NCBI GenBank assembly: GCA_028583405.1
Contig: CM053243.1
Coordinates: 49,549,826-49,613,825 of the forward strand
Length of the DNA stretch: 64,000 nucleotides
Source: Pogonophryne albipinna
Taxonomy: Eukaryota > Chordata > Actinopteri > Perciformes > Artedidraconidae
Direction of reading: 5' to 3'
In this document: one piece after another, positions 24,120-35,403 of the stretch
Layout of the letters: every line of letters starts with the position of its first letter
Position numbering within the stretch: position 1 is the first letter of the stretch
Made by a program: the position numbers and the translations under genes
The notes under the pieces: generated by a model
What the model was told of the DNA's origin: nothing
The model's database searches: none
The model's input: the letters and a program-made list of their open reading frames with translations, nothing else

Positions 24120-24137
24120 TGGCGCCCGAACAGGGAC
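24120..24137 (+). promoter_or_regulatory. Primer-binding site, tRNA-Lys3 type
   Basis: The sequence TGGCGCCCGAACAGGGAC is a perfect 18-base complement to the 3' end of tRNA-Lys3, the primer used by lentiviruses and some betaretroviruses. It marks the start of minus-strand DNA synthesis and anchors the LTR edge at 24119. Confidence 0.88.
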
Positions 24138-24210
24138 CTCTAAGAGTTAAAAGAGAACCTTAAGTCCAAGAAGATAAAGTGAAAAGTGTTGAAAAGTCGC
24201 TCGATTTGCA

Positions 24211-24690
24211 TCCGTGCCTAACCAACGCAGGGAGTGGTAAAGACTCATATTTAATCTGTTATTGCACTTACCAACTAAGGCATTGATAAAGACTTATATT
24301 TGATCTGTTTTGCTTTATTTAACTCAGGCATTGTTAAAGACATATTTGATCTGTTTTGCCTAACCAACTCAGGCATTAGTATAGATTTGGATTTGATCTG
24401 ATAAACCCTAGTAAAGAGGGGACGCCCTTAAGTATACGGATACTTAGAACCCGAGTGTGTTCCGTTCACGGGGTGGCAGTGGTAATGACTTATATTTAAT
24501 CTGTTCTGCCTTACCAACACAGGCATTGATAAAGACATATTTGATCTGTTTTGCCTTATTAAAACAGGCATTGATAAAGACTTATATTTGATCGGTTTTG
24601 CCTTACTAACTCAGGCATTGGTGAAGATTTATATTTGATCAGATACAACCTTTGATGGGGGGACGCCCTTAAGTAGGATCCTTAGAAACA
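24211..24690 (+). repeat. Two-level tandem repeat in the retroviral leader
   Basis: A unit of about 47 bases (TTGCCTTACCAACTCAGGCA, then TTGATAAAGACTTATATTTG, then ATCTGTT) occurs four times at about 24211-24405, then a tail with GGGGACGCCCTTAAGTA. The whole block (four units plus tail) repeats at about 24475-24690. No gag frame is seen before the sequence is cut near 24820. Confidence 0.85.
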
Positions 24691-24822
24691 GGGCGGGAGT
24701 GAAGCACCGCGTGGGGGACTTTTAAAGTGTCATTGAGGCACCGGAAACAAAGAAAATCCGAGCTAATAAAAGACCCTTAAAGTATCCTGGTCAAGAGAAT
24801 CCTCTTTTCCTAACGCAGTTGT

Positions 24823-25060
24823 ACAGATGTAGCACTTCATTTCAGACAGTTTGAAACGCGAGGGCCGTGATTGGTACGTGATCTGTCCTCGCTCAAGGGA
24901 AAACCTCCAGCTTGACTTGAGACCTCCCCCGTGATAAATAAATGTAATTATTATGAAGCCAGCTGCAATGGATCATTGATCCACCAGGGGGTGCAGTGGG
25001 GTTCCACACTGGAGCTCATGTGAAATAAAGTCAGATACAGTACGCTGGATGTACAGCGGA
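24823..25060 (+). repeat. Unclassified dispersed repeat R1, copy 1
   Basis: It begins ACAGATGTAGCACTTCATTT and contains CAGCTGCAATGGATCATTGA, then CCACCAGGGGG. The same order occurs at 35203-35400. It truncates the retroviral leader here and the older Ginger gene there. The family is not recognised. Confidence 0.7.
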
Positions 25061-25184
25061 ACTTTGTTAAGATCCATATGTCACGGATATTATACTCTGT
25101 GCTAAATAAGAGACATGTAATCATTTACAAAACATCACTATGTTGTTATTTAACAAAATAATGTTGTTTAGTCGGAAAAAAAAC

Positions 25185-25325
25185 GAACGGGAGGAAATGC
25201 AGCCCGGCTCTCGATTTTTAATCCTAATTTAATCATCATCTTCACCACGATCATTTATGTTTATGTTCGCCGCATTGACATGAAATCACTGACACATATG
25301 AATATACTGTATTCAACTTCATTAA
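25185..25325 (+). repeat. Unclassified repeat R2, copy 1
   Basis: Contains TAATCATCATCTTCACCACG, then ATCATTTATGTTTATGTTCG. An inverted copy with the same order lies at 63830-63975, and a shorter version near 63500. Confidence 0.7.
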
Positions 25326-27365
25326 CCTCTTAAGCCCGAGGGTCCCCCCAGGGGACCCCTCCCACCGTTTTTTTATGAGACTATGTCTCAGGGCTTCTTA
25401 ACATTTATGAAACTATTAATGTTCCATACCCTTTTAACGCTAAGAAACTCAGCTAACTGACAATGTGAACCATTTTTAGCTAAAAGAAACACAAGAGTAA
25501 TACCAAGCCTTTGAATTAGCATGGAGCGAAAAAATGCTAACTAATGCTAACGGAATTTGCACAGCACTCACGGTAGAAATGCCCTTATTACTTATCGTAA
25601 CTGCACAAACAAGATATACGATTTATAGCCGAGACTCCACAGATTCCACACATGTAATATCATCACTGTAGGACCCCGAATTGCGGAGCTATCAGCCAGA
25701 AAAGAGAAAGTAAACAACATCCGGTTTCAAAAATATTACAATAATTTCGTCTTACCTTTTTTGATTTGTGATCAAAAGTTGTGTTCACCGGAATAAAAAC
25801 GCCGCTCAAGGTTAATCCAATGTCTTTGTGTCACGTAGAAATTTTGACTGATAATCCTTCATCATATTTATGGCAATATACTGGGTATAAAGTTTCGCCG
25901 TCCAGGCGTGCACTTTTAGATATGCTTTGTCCGTTTCTCTATTACGTCCGCTATGGTAATGTTTACGTTGATTTGGGAACTGCCCATCGATTCTATTGGT
26001 TCTGATGGTTAAGAAAAAGGTGTAAATCACACGAATCGACCAATTGGTTCCAGAGATATGGTCCTGCGTAAAGTATAAAGAATGCCAGCCAGTTTACGTA
26101 CATTACGCAGCTGACTTCATTTATTGTTTACTACCTAACAACAGGCATTACAACAGGACACAGAGCGCACGGAGGACAGAGCGGACAGCAGATAACGGAA
26201 TTGCAGTTTTATTGCTTATAGATTATCAGAACATTTCAAAGGGGACACAGCCACATTGGATATTAACCTATGGATTAACTACATCATCGTTTTTATCGTT
26301 TTAATGCCATTGAAGACCAGTTTAGACCAGGCAAAGACGAAGGTAAGCCATTAGCCTAGCGCATGCTAGTACCTAACTCCACTTGTTTTGATGTACGTTT
26401 TTGTTGATAACGTCGCAAGTTTGTATCTTTCAGTGTTGAGGTGGGCACCGTTAGATTCTGTGTCTTTACGATCAAAAACGATGTGTTGGATGTGCAGCTA
26501 GGATAAGTAATAAGGGAGCTAGGATAAGTAATAAGGGAGCTAGGAGTGATTTTCGGTGCAGTAATAGGTTAGCATTTTTCGCTCGGGGCTAATTCAGATG
26601 CTCACTGTTAGCATTGTGTTTTTTTTGAAAAAATAAACTAAAAAGATCAGTTAAATGAGTTTTTCCCCGTTATATGGATATAAAATATTCATAGTTTATT
26701 AAATAGTAAGGTTCCTTAGACGTTGTTTCCTGCAAATGACGCGATTTCGGTCCGTGGGGCCTATAAGTGCTATATAAATAAACTTGCCTTGCCTAAGAGG
26801 ATAACAGAGTATGTTCTTATATTTTATTTTTATTTTTTATTTTTTTCACAACAGTTGTATTTGGATGGAATGAATACCTATAGTGAAAATTCAAAGTAAT
26901 AAAATGATTTTTACAGTGAAAAAGTTCAAATGGAACTGATGGTTCCCAAATTACCCAGAGGTGAGTCCGCCTGGACTTTATTTTTCTAAACCTCTCTAAA
27001 AAGGTCAAATTTAACTTGTTTTGCATCAATCTTGATACAGGGTACTTATTATATGTTATAGTTTGGATTCCTAAAGCTTTTAGTCTACTAACCCATCATT
27101 CAAGGGTGGTTTTCACTATAAGTAATGGGTATTTTTTAGGCGGACATTAGAATTTACATGTTTTTACTATGTTCCATCTGAATTTACTTTAAAATAAAAA
27201 CATCTATATTGATTCTGACACTTCTACATCCAACTCACAGATGTAACCTTGCTTTGAGAGAAAAGATGATTAATTTACCCCTTTTAGAAGTGAAGATATA
27301 GTCTTTGTTGTGTTAGTGGCATTTTCGAGCCTGAAACCTGAAAAACAGGCTCAGGGCTTAAGAGG
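25326..27365. mobile_element. 2.04-kb TTAA element, copy 2
   Basis: The ends are CCTCTTAAGCCCGAGGG and CTCAGGGCTTAAGAGG, with TTAA at 25322-25325 and 27366-27369. It matches 16862-18898 along its whole length in the opposite orientation. Small ORFs conserved between the copies (for example at 26817-27029 and 17198-17410) have no recognisable domain. Non-autonomous. Confidence 0.85.
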
Positions 27366-27499
27366 TTAATACACATACTTTACAGAGATGCTGTATGAGA
27401 AACCAATGTGAGTTTGGAACATTGCACAGTATAAATCTATTTTAGTATACCTCAACAATGGAATTATGATCAGTAGAAATGGCCATGACATGGGACCTT

Positions 27500-27990
27500 T
27501 AAAGTGCCTCTTTGGGAGCTGGAGTTGATGAGATGGGAAGGAGAAAAGTACAGGAACTACAAACGGTCGGTATGGATCTGTTAAAAATTGGAATGTTACT
27601 GTTGGTGGGTCCTGTTGGGTAGTTGGCGGTGTTCTTAGTGGAACTCCTTTCTTTATGGGGGGGAGTGTGACGACCCCTCCACACCACGTGGGGTGCCGTC
27701 TGTTCGTGTGTGTTTGTGGGTGATTGCAGGTTCCAGTGCCTGATGAGCTGCACCTGCCTGATGAGCTACACCTGCCTAATGAGCTACACCTGCTGGAAGC
27801 CTACAAGAGGAGCCACGCCGGATACGTCGCTCTCTCACTCCTCTGGGCACTCTCTCCGGGCCAGCCTCAGAGATCTGTTGCTGGTGCCGCGTCCGCATTT
27901 TTGTTTATTAAAAATCAACGTCTTTATTATTCATACTCCTCGTCTCGCCTGCCCGCTTTTTGTTGCAACCCCGGAGCTCGGGTTGTAACA
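27500..27990 (+). mobile_element. Gypsy-type 3' end: polypurine tract and LTR
   Basis: The LTR (27666-27990, 325 bp) starts TGTGACGACCCC and ends GGTTGTAACA. A purine run, ATGGGGGGGAG, directly precedes it, so it is a 3' LTR with some 165 bases of internal sequence upstream. It holds three tandem CTGATGAGCTGCACCTGC-like units (27737-27794). The rest of the element is lost. Confidence 0.72.
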
Positions 27991-28240
27991 GTAAGTATAT
28001 TACCACATGGGCTCAGGAACACTTTAGAAAGCCATTCAGTCAACACAGTTCCTCGCTACATCTACAAGTGCAAGTTAAAAATCTACCATGCAAAGAGAAA
28101 GCCATTTATCAAGAAGCCGCCGGCTTCTTTGGGCTCGATCTGAGACGGACTGACAAAGTGGGAAAGTGTGCTGGGTTCTGATGAGTCCACATTTCAAATT
28201 GTTTTTGGAAATCATGGACATCGTATCCTCTGGGCTTTTA
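27991..28240 (+). pseudogene. Tc1/mariner transposase fragment
   Basis: This is a scrap of a Tc1-type DDE transposase. One frame reads YKCKLKIYHAKRKPFIKK, and after a frame change another reads TKWESVLGSDESTFQIVFGN, then HGHRILW. SDES is the second catalytic Asp region of Tc1 enzymes. The first Asp and N-terminal HTH are missing, and the adjacent Gypsy LTR begins where the match stops. Confidence 0.75.
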
Positions 28241-28496
28241 GTTCTTTATTTGTTTTTCTTATATCCTTCATTTAATCAGGTAAAAAAGTCTCAGTAAGAG
28301 TTAAATCTCTTTTTCAGAGCGACCTGACAAAGAAGGCAGCATGAACACCGCCGTGTTGGTGAAACCACTTGTGCCCTGCCGGCATTTTCGCTATCTTTGA
28401 GGAGCTGCAGCTGTAAAGGAATAATTCACTTTCTGACTGTCACACAAGCAACGTCCCCTCATGCAGATTTGCCATTTTCTACCCGTGTATCTTTCA

Positions 28497-29395
28497 TCAT
28501 GATCCAACTAGTGTTGGTCTGATATGACAACTTGTTTAGTGTTGACTACAGCCAGTATAAAACAATAACAGGAAAAAGGTCTTGTTCTGCTGTTCAACCC
28601 AGATAATCATAGTCATCTAAAGTCTGGTGGAAAATATACGTATGCTGGTTAATATTATGTGATATACATGTAAGTGTGTTGGCGTTTTAATCACGTTGTG
28701 CTCATGGCTCTAATGCTTCTAAAACAAATGTATTTGTTTCCCCGTAATTTCCATGAACTGCATTGCTCAGGTTAACCCCGTCGCCATATGAAACTGATGC
28801 TTGGTGCTTGTACCAGCAGCCGAGTTGGGTCAGCTAATCGCCGGTTCTCGGCGCTTAAAGCCGGCTCCGCTTTGATGTGAACACGAAAAGCCGGCGCTAA
28901 TGAGGCACTAGCTCCGGTTTGGTGTGAAAGTGGCAACAGAGAACCGTTCGGGCTCCGTGCTGGTTCAACAGCGGTTCGCAATTGGTAGCTTTAAATGTAC
29001 ACTGTTTGGACATGTACACGTCCCGCTGATCAATAACAAGCTGCTTTTGCTGTACTGGTGTATTTTCAATATAATCTAACTTGTGCTGTTCTGATATGAC
29101 AACATGTTTAGCCTAAATATTAATAACAGCTGATAATCAGACACGCCTGTATAAAACAACAACAGAAGAACGGCTTGTGCCGCTGTTAAGACGGTCAATG
29201 ATGGTAACGGATAGTCAGCTAAAATGTGGTGGAAAATGTACGGGTACTGGTTAATGTTACGTAACATCACTATTATGTACATTCATATGTGGGGTTGTGT
29301 TATAATCACTGCGTTCTCGGCTCTACTGCTTATGTAACAACTGTATTGTTTTCTCCGTACTCGCTATGAACTGTATAGTTCAGGTTAATCTTTCC
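28497..29395 (+). repeat. Diverged tandem duplication, about 575-base offset
   Basis: The block 28497-28790 (TTGGTCTGATATGACAACTT ... TAAAACAATAACAG ... GGTGGAAAATATACG) recurs at about 29073-29395 with the same order of words. Between the copies is a segment with repeated AGCCGGC words (28835-28890), resembling a hAT-derived MITE. Confidence 0.65.
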
Positions 29396-29699
29396 ACAGC
29401 CTGCAACGTAACCCTCTCACGTTTTGATTCGCAGCTCCAGCCAGGCAAGTTTTTTGTTCGCAATACGAACCGAGAGCCAAACTTTTCTTTTTCATAAGCA
29501 CAGTGCTCAAAGTGGGCCGGTACTATCCTGTATCGCAGTACCGGTGTTAACGAATAAGTTGTGGGACGAACAACTGGTGATATTCTATTATTTTAGACAG
29601 ATGTATCGGGACTTGTACCTTGAGGACCCATTGTTGACTCACCAGGAAAGAAACTTCTCGATCGCTTCGCCTGTCGTTCAAATTAATCTTATATCTGAC

Positions 29700-30110
29700 T
29701 GAATAGGAACACTTTAATGCACGTTCAGTACGCGTATGTGAGGTTGTGGGTGAGAGGCTGATATCGTGAAGCTTACAGTGAGGACTGGAAAATGACAAAG
29801 TAGGTGACTGTGGGGATGCCTGTGCAAAACATTGCGAACGTTAATAAATCATTTTAACAATATATCTTTGTCAGAGTTTCAGTTGTACATCGTTCTTAAT
29901 GTGATGTATAATAGCTTTGATAGCTGTCCATACCTTCAGACCGCCTCTGTGAAACACAAGTTAACTCACAGCCCGAAAGCAGCATGGAGATGACGGTCAT
30001 CTGTGGCAAGCTGTGATCCGCTCCGAATAAATGGTGATACAACTTCTCCAGCCATTCTCAAGCGATCAATGTTTTTATTAAATACCTGTATCCCTCTCAT
30101 CACAACTCTA
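29700..30110. mobile_element. Old Ginger1-like element, left inverted-repeat remnant
   Basis: This aligns, with many changes, to the left terminal repeat at about 37265-37710: AGGAACAC...TGTGAGGTTGTG, CATACCTTCAGAC, CTCACAG...GAAAGCAGC, ACCTGTATCCC. It lies on the same side of, and in the same orientation to, the broken gene at 31360-35203 as in the intact element. The outermost terminus is not recognisable. Confidence 0.62.
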
Positions 30111-30385
30111 CACTGTGCATCAGATATGTGTCTTTATTACAATTGAATGTAAATTGTCGATTTGAAAAAATAGCAACATAAAACGAACAACTATGCACTG
30201 GGTTGTTTGTGAAACAGTACCATCGAAGATGTTTGCAGACTTCACATGTTATTGCTGTGAAAATAACAAATCGAATCCATAGAATACAGTTGTTCTATTA
30301 TAACTTCTAGCCTATACGTGTAAGCAATTATAATAATAATATACCATAATATCCACCCTCAGCAAAACCCCCAAGCTGACACTCA

Positions 30386-30655
30386 TCAGCTTGGGGGTTT
30401 TGCTGAGTGTGGATTTGGAGCCGATGAGGAGGAGTTCAGTTGTATTGCTGTTGAGTTTGAGGAAGTTGTGTTGCATCCAGGATTTTATTGCAGTCAGACA
30501 GGATTCGATGTGGGGGGATTTGGTGCTGAGGTAAATCTGTGTGTCGTCAGCGTAACAGTGAAAGTCCAGGTTGTAGTGGCGGAGAATCTGACCAAGGGAG
30601 AGGATGTAGATGATGAAGAGGAGGGGGCCGAGTACTGAACCTTGGGTGACATTTC
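30386..30655 (-). pseudogene. L2/Rex1-like LINE reverse-transcriptase fragment
   Basis: The minus strand reads [20 protein letters not shown], then [17 protein letters not shown] and [24 protein letters not shown] is the RT catalytic box. Only about 90 codons remain. The fragment ends in a 22-base inverted repeat (30358-30379 with 30386-30407). It lies inside the old Ginger-like element. Confidence 0.82.
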
Positions 30656-31029
30656 AATGATGTCTACAATTATGTCTACCTTCCCACTGTTCCAGCATTA
30701 ACACCCAATGATTTCAAATGCTTAACTGCCTAGGTTGCAACATTCACTTTTTGGTTCCCAAATGTCAGTTTAGTTTACATAAATGCACTTTCTTTTTTTT
30801 TACCTACTTTACTGTTATAGAAGGAAAAACAACAGTGAAAGTTATATTTCAGAAACACCTTTTATTGGAAAAGTTTTTTGCATTCGACCAAGAAGATACA
30901 AACTTGAAGGAAACAGAATCATATAAGTACATCAGATTTCAAAGAGCCAAAACATTTCAAGTGCTACTCAACTGGCTTTAGATAAGCCAGTCCTTTAATA
31001 GTATATAAGTGCTTTGGTAGTAATTCTTT

Positions 31030-31150
31030 GTTAGTAATTCTATCGCTCGAAGTGGAGTCGAAAGAGATGAGTTTTCAGTCTGCACCGGAAGATGTGTAAG
31101 CTATCTGCTGTCCTGATGTCTATGGGGAGCTCATTCCACCATTTGTCATG
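31030..31150 (-). repeat. LINE-associated fish repeat fragment
   Basis: Contains GATGAGTTTTCAGTCTGCAC and GGGGAGCTCATTCCACCATT, phrases widely repeated in fish genomes. Boundaries are unclear. Confidence 0.5.
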
Positions 31151-33926
31151 TCAGTATGTTAGATTCCATTCCAAATGATATACAACAGTGGGTGTACAGG
31201 TGTGTGTGTGTGTGTATGTATGTATACACACAAAATATGTACATTTATTTAAATATATATATATAAAAGTTGCCTTTGAAAACGTAATACTTTAGCTTTA
31301 AGTGTGCGATGACAAGAGCCTGGACCACATGTGAACATAAACAAGGAATTTGTGTGTGTTTATAAAGTGCAGGCTTTGCAGTAATAGTCCAGTGAGATAG
31401 AGGGCTGCCCAACACATGTTGTGTGGTACCATTTGGTACAGCTGGTGCACTCAATCTGAAAAGAAACTATAAACTATCAAAAGAAATAATACATGTTAGA
31501 ATATGGACAAACATTTTTTATGTTAACATCACTCATCCAGAGTACGCTTTACAATCACGCTGATTACATTTAACTAAACAAGCAATGTATAGGTTGGGAT
31601 CTTATCTGTGGTCCTTTCTGTGTAGAGTCTGTGCTCACAAGTTCCTTCCACTGCGCCAGTGTTCTCCCATAGTGCAAAGACAATTGGTGAATTAAAGTGA
31701 AAATGTTCAATATCTGTTATAGTGTTCACCCGGTGATGTTGAGGTAACCTATCCAGGGTGTATCCCAGTCTTCCATACAAATGTTGGTCAGGAAATGAAT
31801 ACAACGTCTTACCCATTGGTCAACCTTGGTCAACCCTGAACTAAGTTCCCCACAGGCCTGACACAGCTAGGATAGGTCATCTGTAAAAAACAAATACCGG
31901 CATAAATGTAGTGAAATGCCCAAAAATACAGGATATTTCGGTTTCTCTGGTTTAGTCCTGTATACCGGAATTTTTCACCAAGGACATTCCCATGTCGAAC
32001 TTCATTGAGGCCACACCCGCCTGGTCAACAGGGTCCTGGACCTTCTGGTCCAATAGTATTTGCTCTGCAAGCTAACAAAGTCTGAGATATGTGTCTTTGT
32101 ATTATTGTTTAATGACAGATGGTTATATATACTCATTCATAAATGTTACCTTGCAAATGAACACACCGCATGATGTTGTGTCCTGCTGTTTGGGATGATC
32201 CATGCTGTCGCATGCCCATCTCCCAACAGCTGGCTTTGTCTTGCGGAACAGCGATCTACACAGGGAACACATACATTATGTTTTGGACATACAATCCTTT
32301 TTTAAGTCAAGAACAGCTGAATGTTCACACAGGACAATCTTATGTTATTCAAGTAAAACAGCAGTAATCAGGAACATTATTTATGTGGCTTTGTGTTGCT
32401 CCCTCAATATAATCCCACATCCTGAATGCATGAAGTAAAGACATTACAGCTGATATTTGATTTACCGTGTTAGGTTTTTGCAGCGGCTTATCTGGTCTTT
32501 GGTGGCCCCAAGAAAAGGGACCTGTTTTCCCTCAGATACATGATCTATGGAAGTGCAACAAATTAAACAAAGTGTCAAGTGTTAAATAAAAAAGTGTTGA
32601 ATAAAAACATATCTTGACCCATTAACATTTTAGATTACTTACAATGAGTGTCCAGTGTGCCCTGTAACAGACGGCTCCAGCTGCCACATCGTGTTTTGTC
32701 AGGTCCAACTGAAAAATATTTGTACATTCACTTATTTCTAGTCCTACTCTACTCACCTTTCTTAAACCGCCTTTGTGTGTTCCCTGCCAGAGGAAAGTCA
32801 TGAGGTCGGAGTCCAAAATGAAAGCCCCAGCTTTTGCACCCACCCATGATAAATAGGCATTGACAATCTATAAATACAACATATGTTTTTATCCCATTTG
32901 ATAAAGAATTATCAGTTTGCATATGTACTTTTGTCTTATAAAGTAGGCTTACCTCCCTCCAACTGCTGTCCTGGGGCCAAGCCCATATGTCTCGGATTAC
33001 TGTAAAAAAAAAAAAGATAAGGCATGTTAGTTATTAAGGAAATGCATACTTTGAGGTGTACATTGTGTCAGTTTATTGATTTTTTGATGGAGCCAGGGTT
33101 TGGGAGGATGTCAAGGGTGTGGATGTGGAGCTGGAGGTCAGTGGACCAGCCAGAGGAGAAGGATCCAACCATTTTTTCAATTTAGCAGGGATCCTCTCCT
33201 CTGGCTGGACATACTGTGTGAGGTGGTCAATGTTGACTTTCATCTTATTCTTTCCTTTTTCTGAAACAATTTCAGCAACTTTCCCCTCAATGTCCACAAC
33301 CCGGTAAGGTCCCTGCATTTCCACCTCTAGTTTTCCACCTTTTCTTTGCTCCAACCTTTTATTTCTTTTTAAAACCAAGTCCCCCACTTGGAAGTTGTCT
33401 GCTTGCCCTTTCTCCAGTTTCCTCTTGGCTTTTTTTCATGTTTTTCTTGACAAGCGTGAAAACGGCCTCCTGTTTTTGAAGTCCCTCCCAGAAATCTTCC
33501 CTTTCCACCATCCTTTTGACTTTGTCTTCTGTTATCTGCCACAGAAAACAGTTAGAATGTAGAGAACATACATGTTTGAAATTATTAAATTATTATTACT
33601 AAAAATAATGCTACAGGATGAGAGAATAACCGGATCTTACTTTGTACTCCTTGGGCACCTCTGATGGGTCCCTCGCCTCCTTCCCAAACATCAGAAAGTA
33701 TGGACTGAACTTTGTAGTCACCTGAAACTTTGTTCTCAGACTGAACATGGTGGACTGCAGGAATTGGTCCCAACGTTTGGGCTCACCCGCCACCAGTTTG
33801 TTCAGGGACCTAAATTCAGGTAAAGTACAGACACAAGAAGGTAGAAGACAAAATGGTTTCGAATATATGATAAAGCAACCCATTTATTTACTCTCTTATT
33901 TAGGTATAATTTGTGATTACTGTTAA

Positions 33927-35082
33927 AGGGGGGGTAGGTAAGTTTGAGAAACCGGCTCGAGTGCACTAAAATTTGAAAGTACACAGCCGAAAAGAATCCG
34001 CCCCTTCCTTCAGACTTCCTTACAGAGCACCTCCTCCAACACACATGAACGCGCACATGACTTAGGTTGGCTATATAGTTCAGGGGAATTGTAAACCATA
34101 CAAAACCTGTCCAAGAGAAAAAGAGCGACCACGGCGTCAGATTTCAACTCGGTGTGTATGGGGGTTATTCCCTATCTTTATTCAAGAGCGTGGTATTTAC
34201 ATTTGAGAGCATACTTTATTGATTTCCTTCACTCAAACCCTGTCATCGCACCAAAGACAAACCAAAGAGTAACCGCCCTTACGGGACGCTGTAATAAGTA
34301 AAACGAACGCACCCGCAAGGACACCTGGCCTCCTATTGGTTGAGGGATTTTGACAGGATTGTTGCACAAAAGTTTCGAGCGCGCAGAGAATAAATCTGAG
34401 AGCAGAAAAAGTCCGTAAGCAGCAATATATCTGAGTGCAAGCGTACAGTTTGAGCAGAAGCAGAGCAAATGTAAGTGCAAGCAGGCACTATTTGAGTGCG
34501 AGGACAGGGTTTGAGGGAAATAAATACATAAAGTATGCTCTCAAATTTAAATACCACGCTCTTGAATAAAGATAGGGAATAACCCCCATAGTGTGTGTTC
34601 CATCAGTAGTCGCCATCGTTGAAAAGCAACTCCGATATTGACTCTGGTTTGAATTCTCCTAGTTTCCACTTTGTTTTTGTTCCTAATTTGGTCCGTTACA
34701 TTATTTCTTTTGCCACCAGTAGACGATGTTGAACCTAACTCTGCCATGGTGAAAGTGGCCGCCTGTTGCTGGCGAGTCATTGAAGTACTGCTGCAATGCA
34801 CGCCCAATGACGGCACGCCCAATGAGGGCACGAGATACATTTGTGCGTGCACGAGATGGAAGGCTGACAGACAGGACGGCAATCCAATCCGTTTAGCCGG
34901 CCCGGCTAAACGGATTGGTCGTACTTTTTACAGTACTACGGCTTCCACAGATGAAATTTTTTTATGGATTTTTTGTCAAAGCACTTAAGATATGCATTGC
35001 TATCGGGATGTTAAGAGCATTCCATGGAATATAACAAAAAGTGTATCTCAAGCCGGTTTCTCAAACTTACCTACCCCCCCCT
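33927..35082. mobile_element. TTAA-flanked MITE, copy 2, with nested insertion
   Basis: The ends are AGGGGGGGTAGGTAAG and ...CTTACCTACCCCCCCCT, with TTAA at 33923-33926 and 35083-35086. It shares long inner arms with 15443-15785 (TTTGAGAAACCGGC; ACTGTAAAAAG). At 1156 bp it is longer because of a nested MITE at 34159-34588. Its centre holds a perfect 35-base palindrome (34884-34918). Confidence 0.82.
34159..34588. mobile_element. Nested MITE with about 70-base inverted repeats, TA target
   Basis: The arms run inward from TGGGGGTTATTCCCTATCTT and its reverse complement ending at 34588. TA flanks both sides (34157-34158 and 34589-34590), as for Tc1/mariner-type insertion. No coding sequence. 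Confidence 0.82.
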
Positions 35083-35202
35083 TTAATGTAGGAACAATAA
35101 TATGTTATTTATATTAGTTAACATACCTCTGTATTGTTACGTTTAATTTTTCCACGAGCCCATTCGTCTGTGGATGATACGGGGAACACAGGCTTCTTTC
35201 TA

Positions 35203-35400
35203 CAGATGTAGCGCTTCATTTCAGACGCCTACCCGTGCGGGTCCCTGCTGAAAAGGAAAACCCCCCCGCAGGACTTGATACGCCCCCTTGATAAATAAAT
35301 GTAATTTTAATGAAACCAGCTGCAATGGATCATGGATCCACCAGGGGGAGCCGTGAAAAGCTGCCACACTGGAACTCATGTGAAATAAACAGCTGATCTA
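35203..35400 (+). repeat. Repeat R1, copy 2
   Basis: Begins ACAGATGTAGCGCTTCATTT and includes CAGCTGCAATGGATCATGGA, then CCACCAGGGGG, as at 24823-25060. It cuts off the old Ginger gene. Confidence 0.7.
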
Positions 35401-35403
35401 CAG

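Larger units (their letters stand above)
31360..35203 (-). pseudogene. Old Ginger1-like gene: integrase, Ulp1 protease, PHD-like finger
   Basis: Exons appear in the same order as in the gene at 39825-44186. Seen are: SPYHPQTNGLVEKLN (35203-35150, third catalytic Glu); SLNKLVAGEPKRWDQFLQST (about 33810); the GPY module GPYRVVDIEGKVAEIV (about 33300); FILDSDLMTFLWQGTHKG (about 32790); GAVCYRAHWTLIV (32700-32640, Ulp1 His); MYLRENRSLFLGATKD (about 32530); HPKQQDTTSCGVFICK (about 32200, Gln and Cys); and CTSCTKWYHTTCVG (about 31430). It is dead: a stop sits in the DDLS*LC exon, exon 7 is frameshifted, and the expected LDPFG with the protease Asp is shortened to LGATKD. The 5' exons are removed by repeat R1 at 35203, and a TTAA MITE splits it at 33927-35082. 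Confidence 0.8.
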
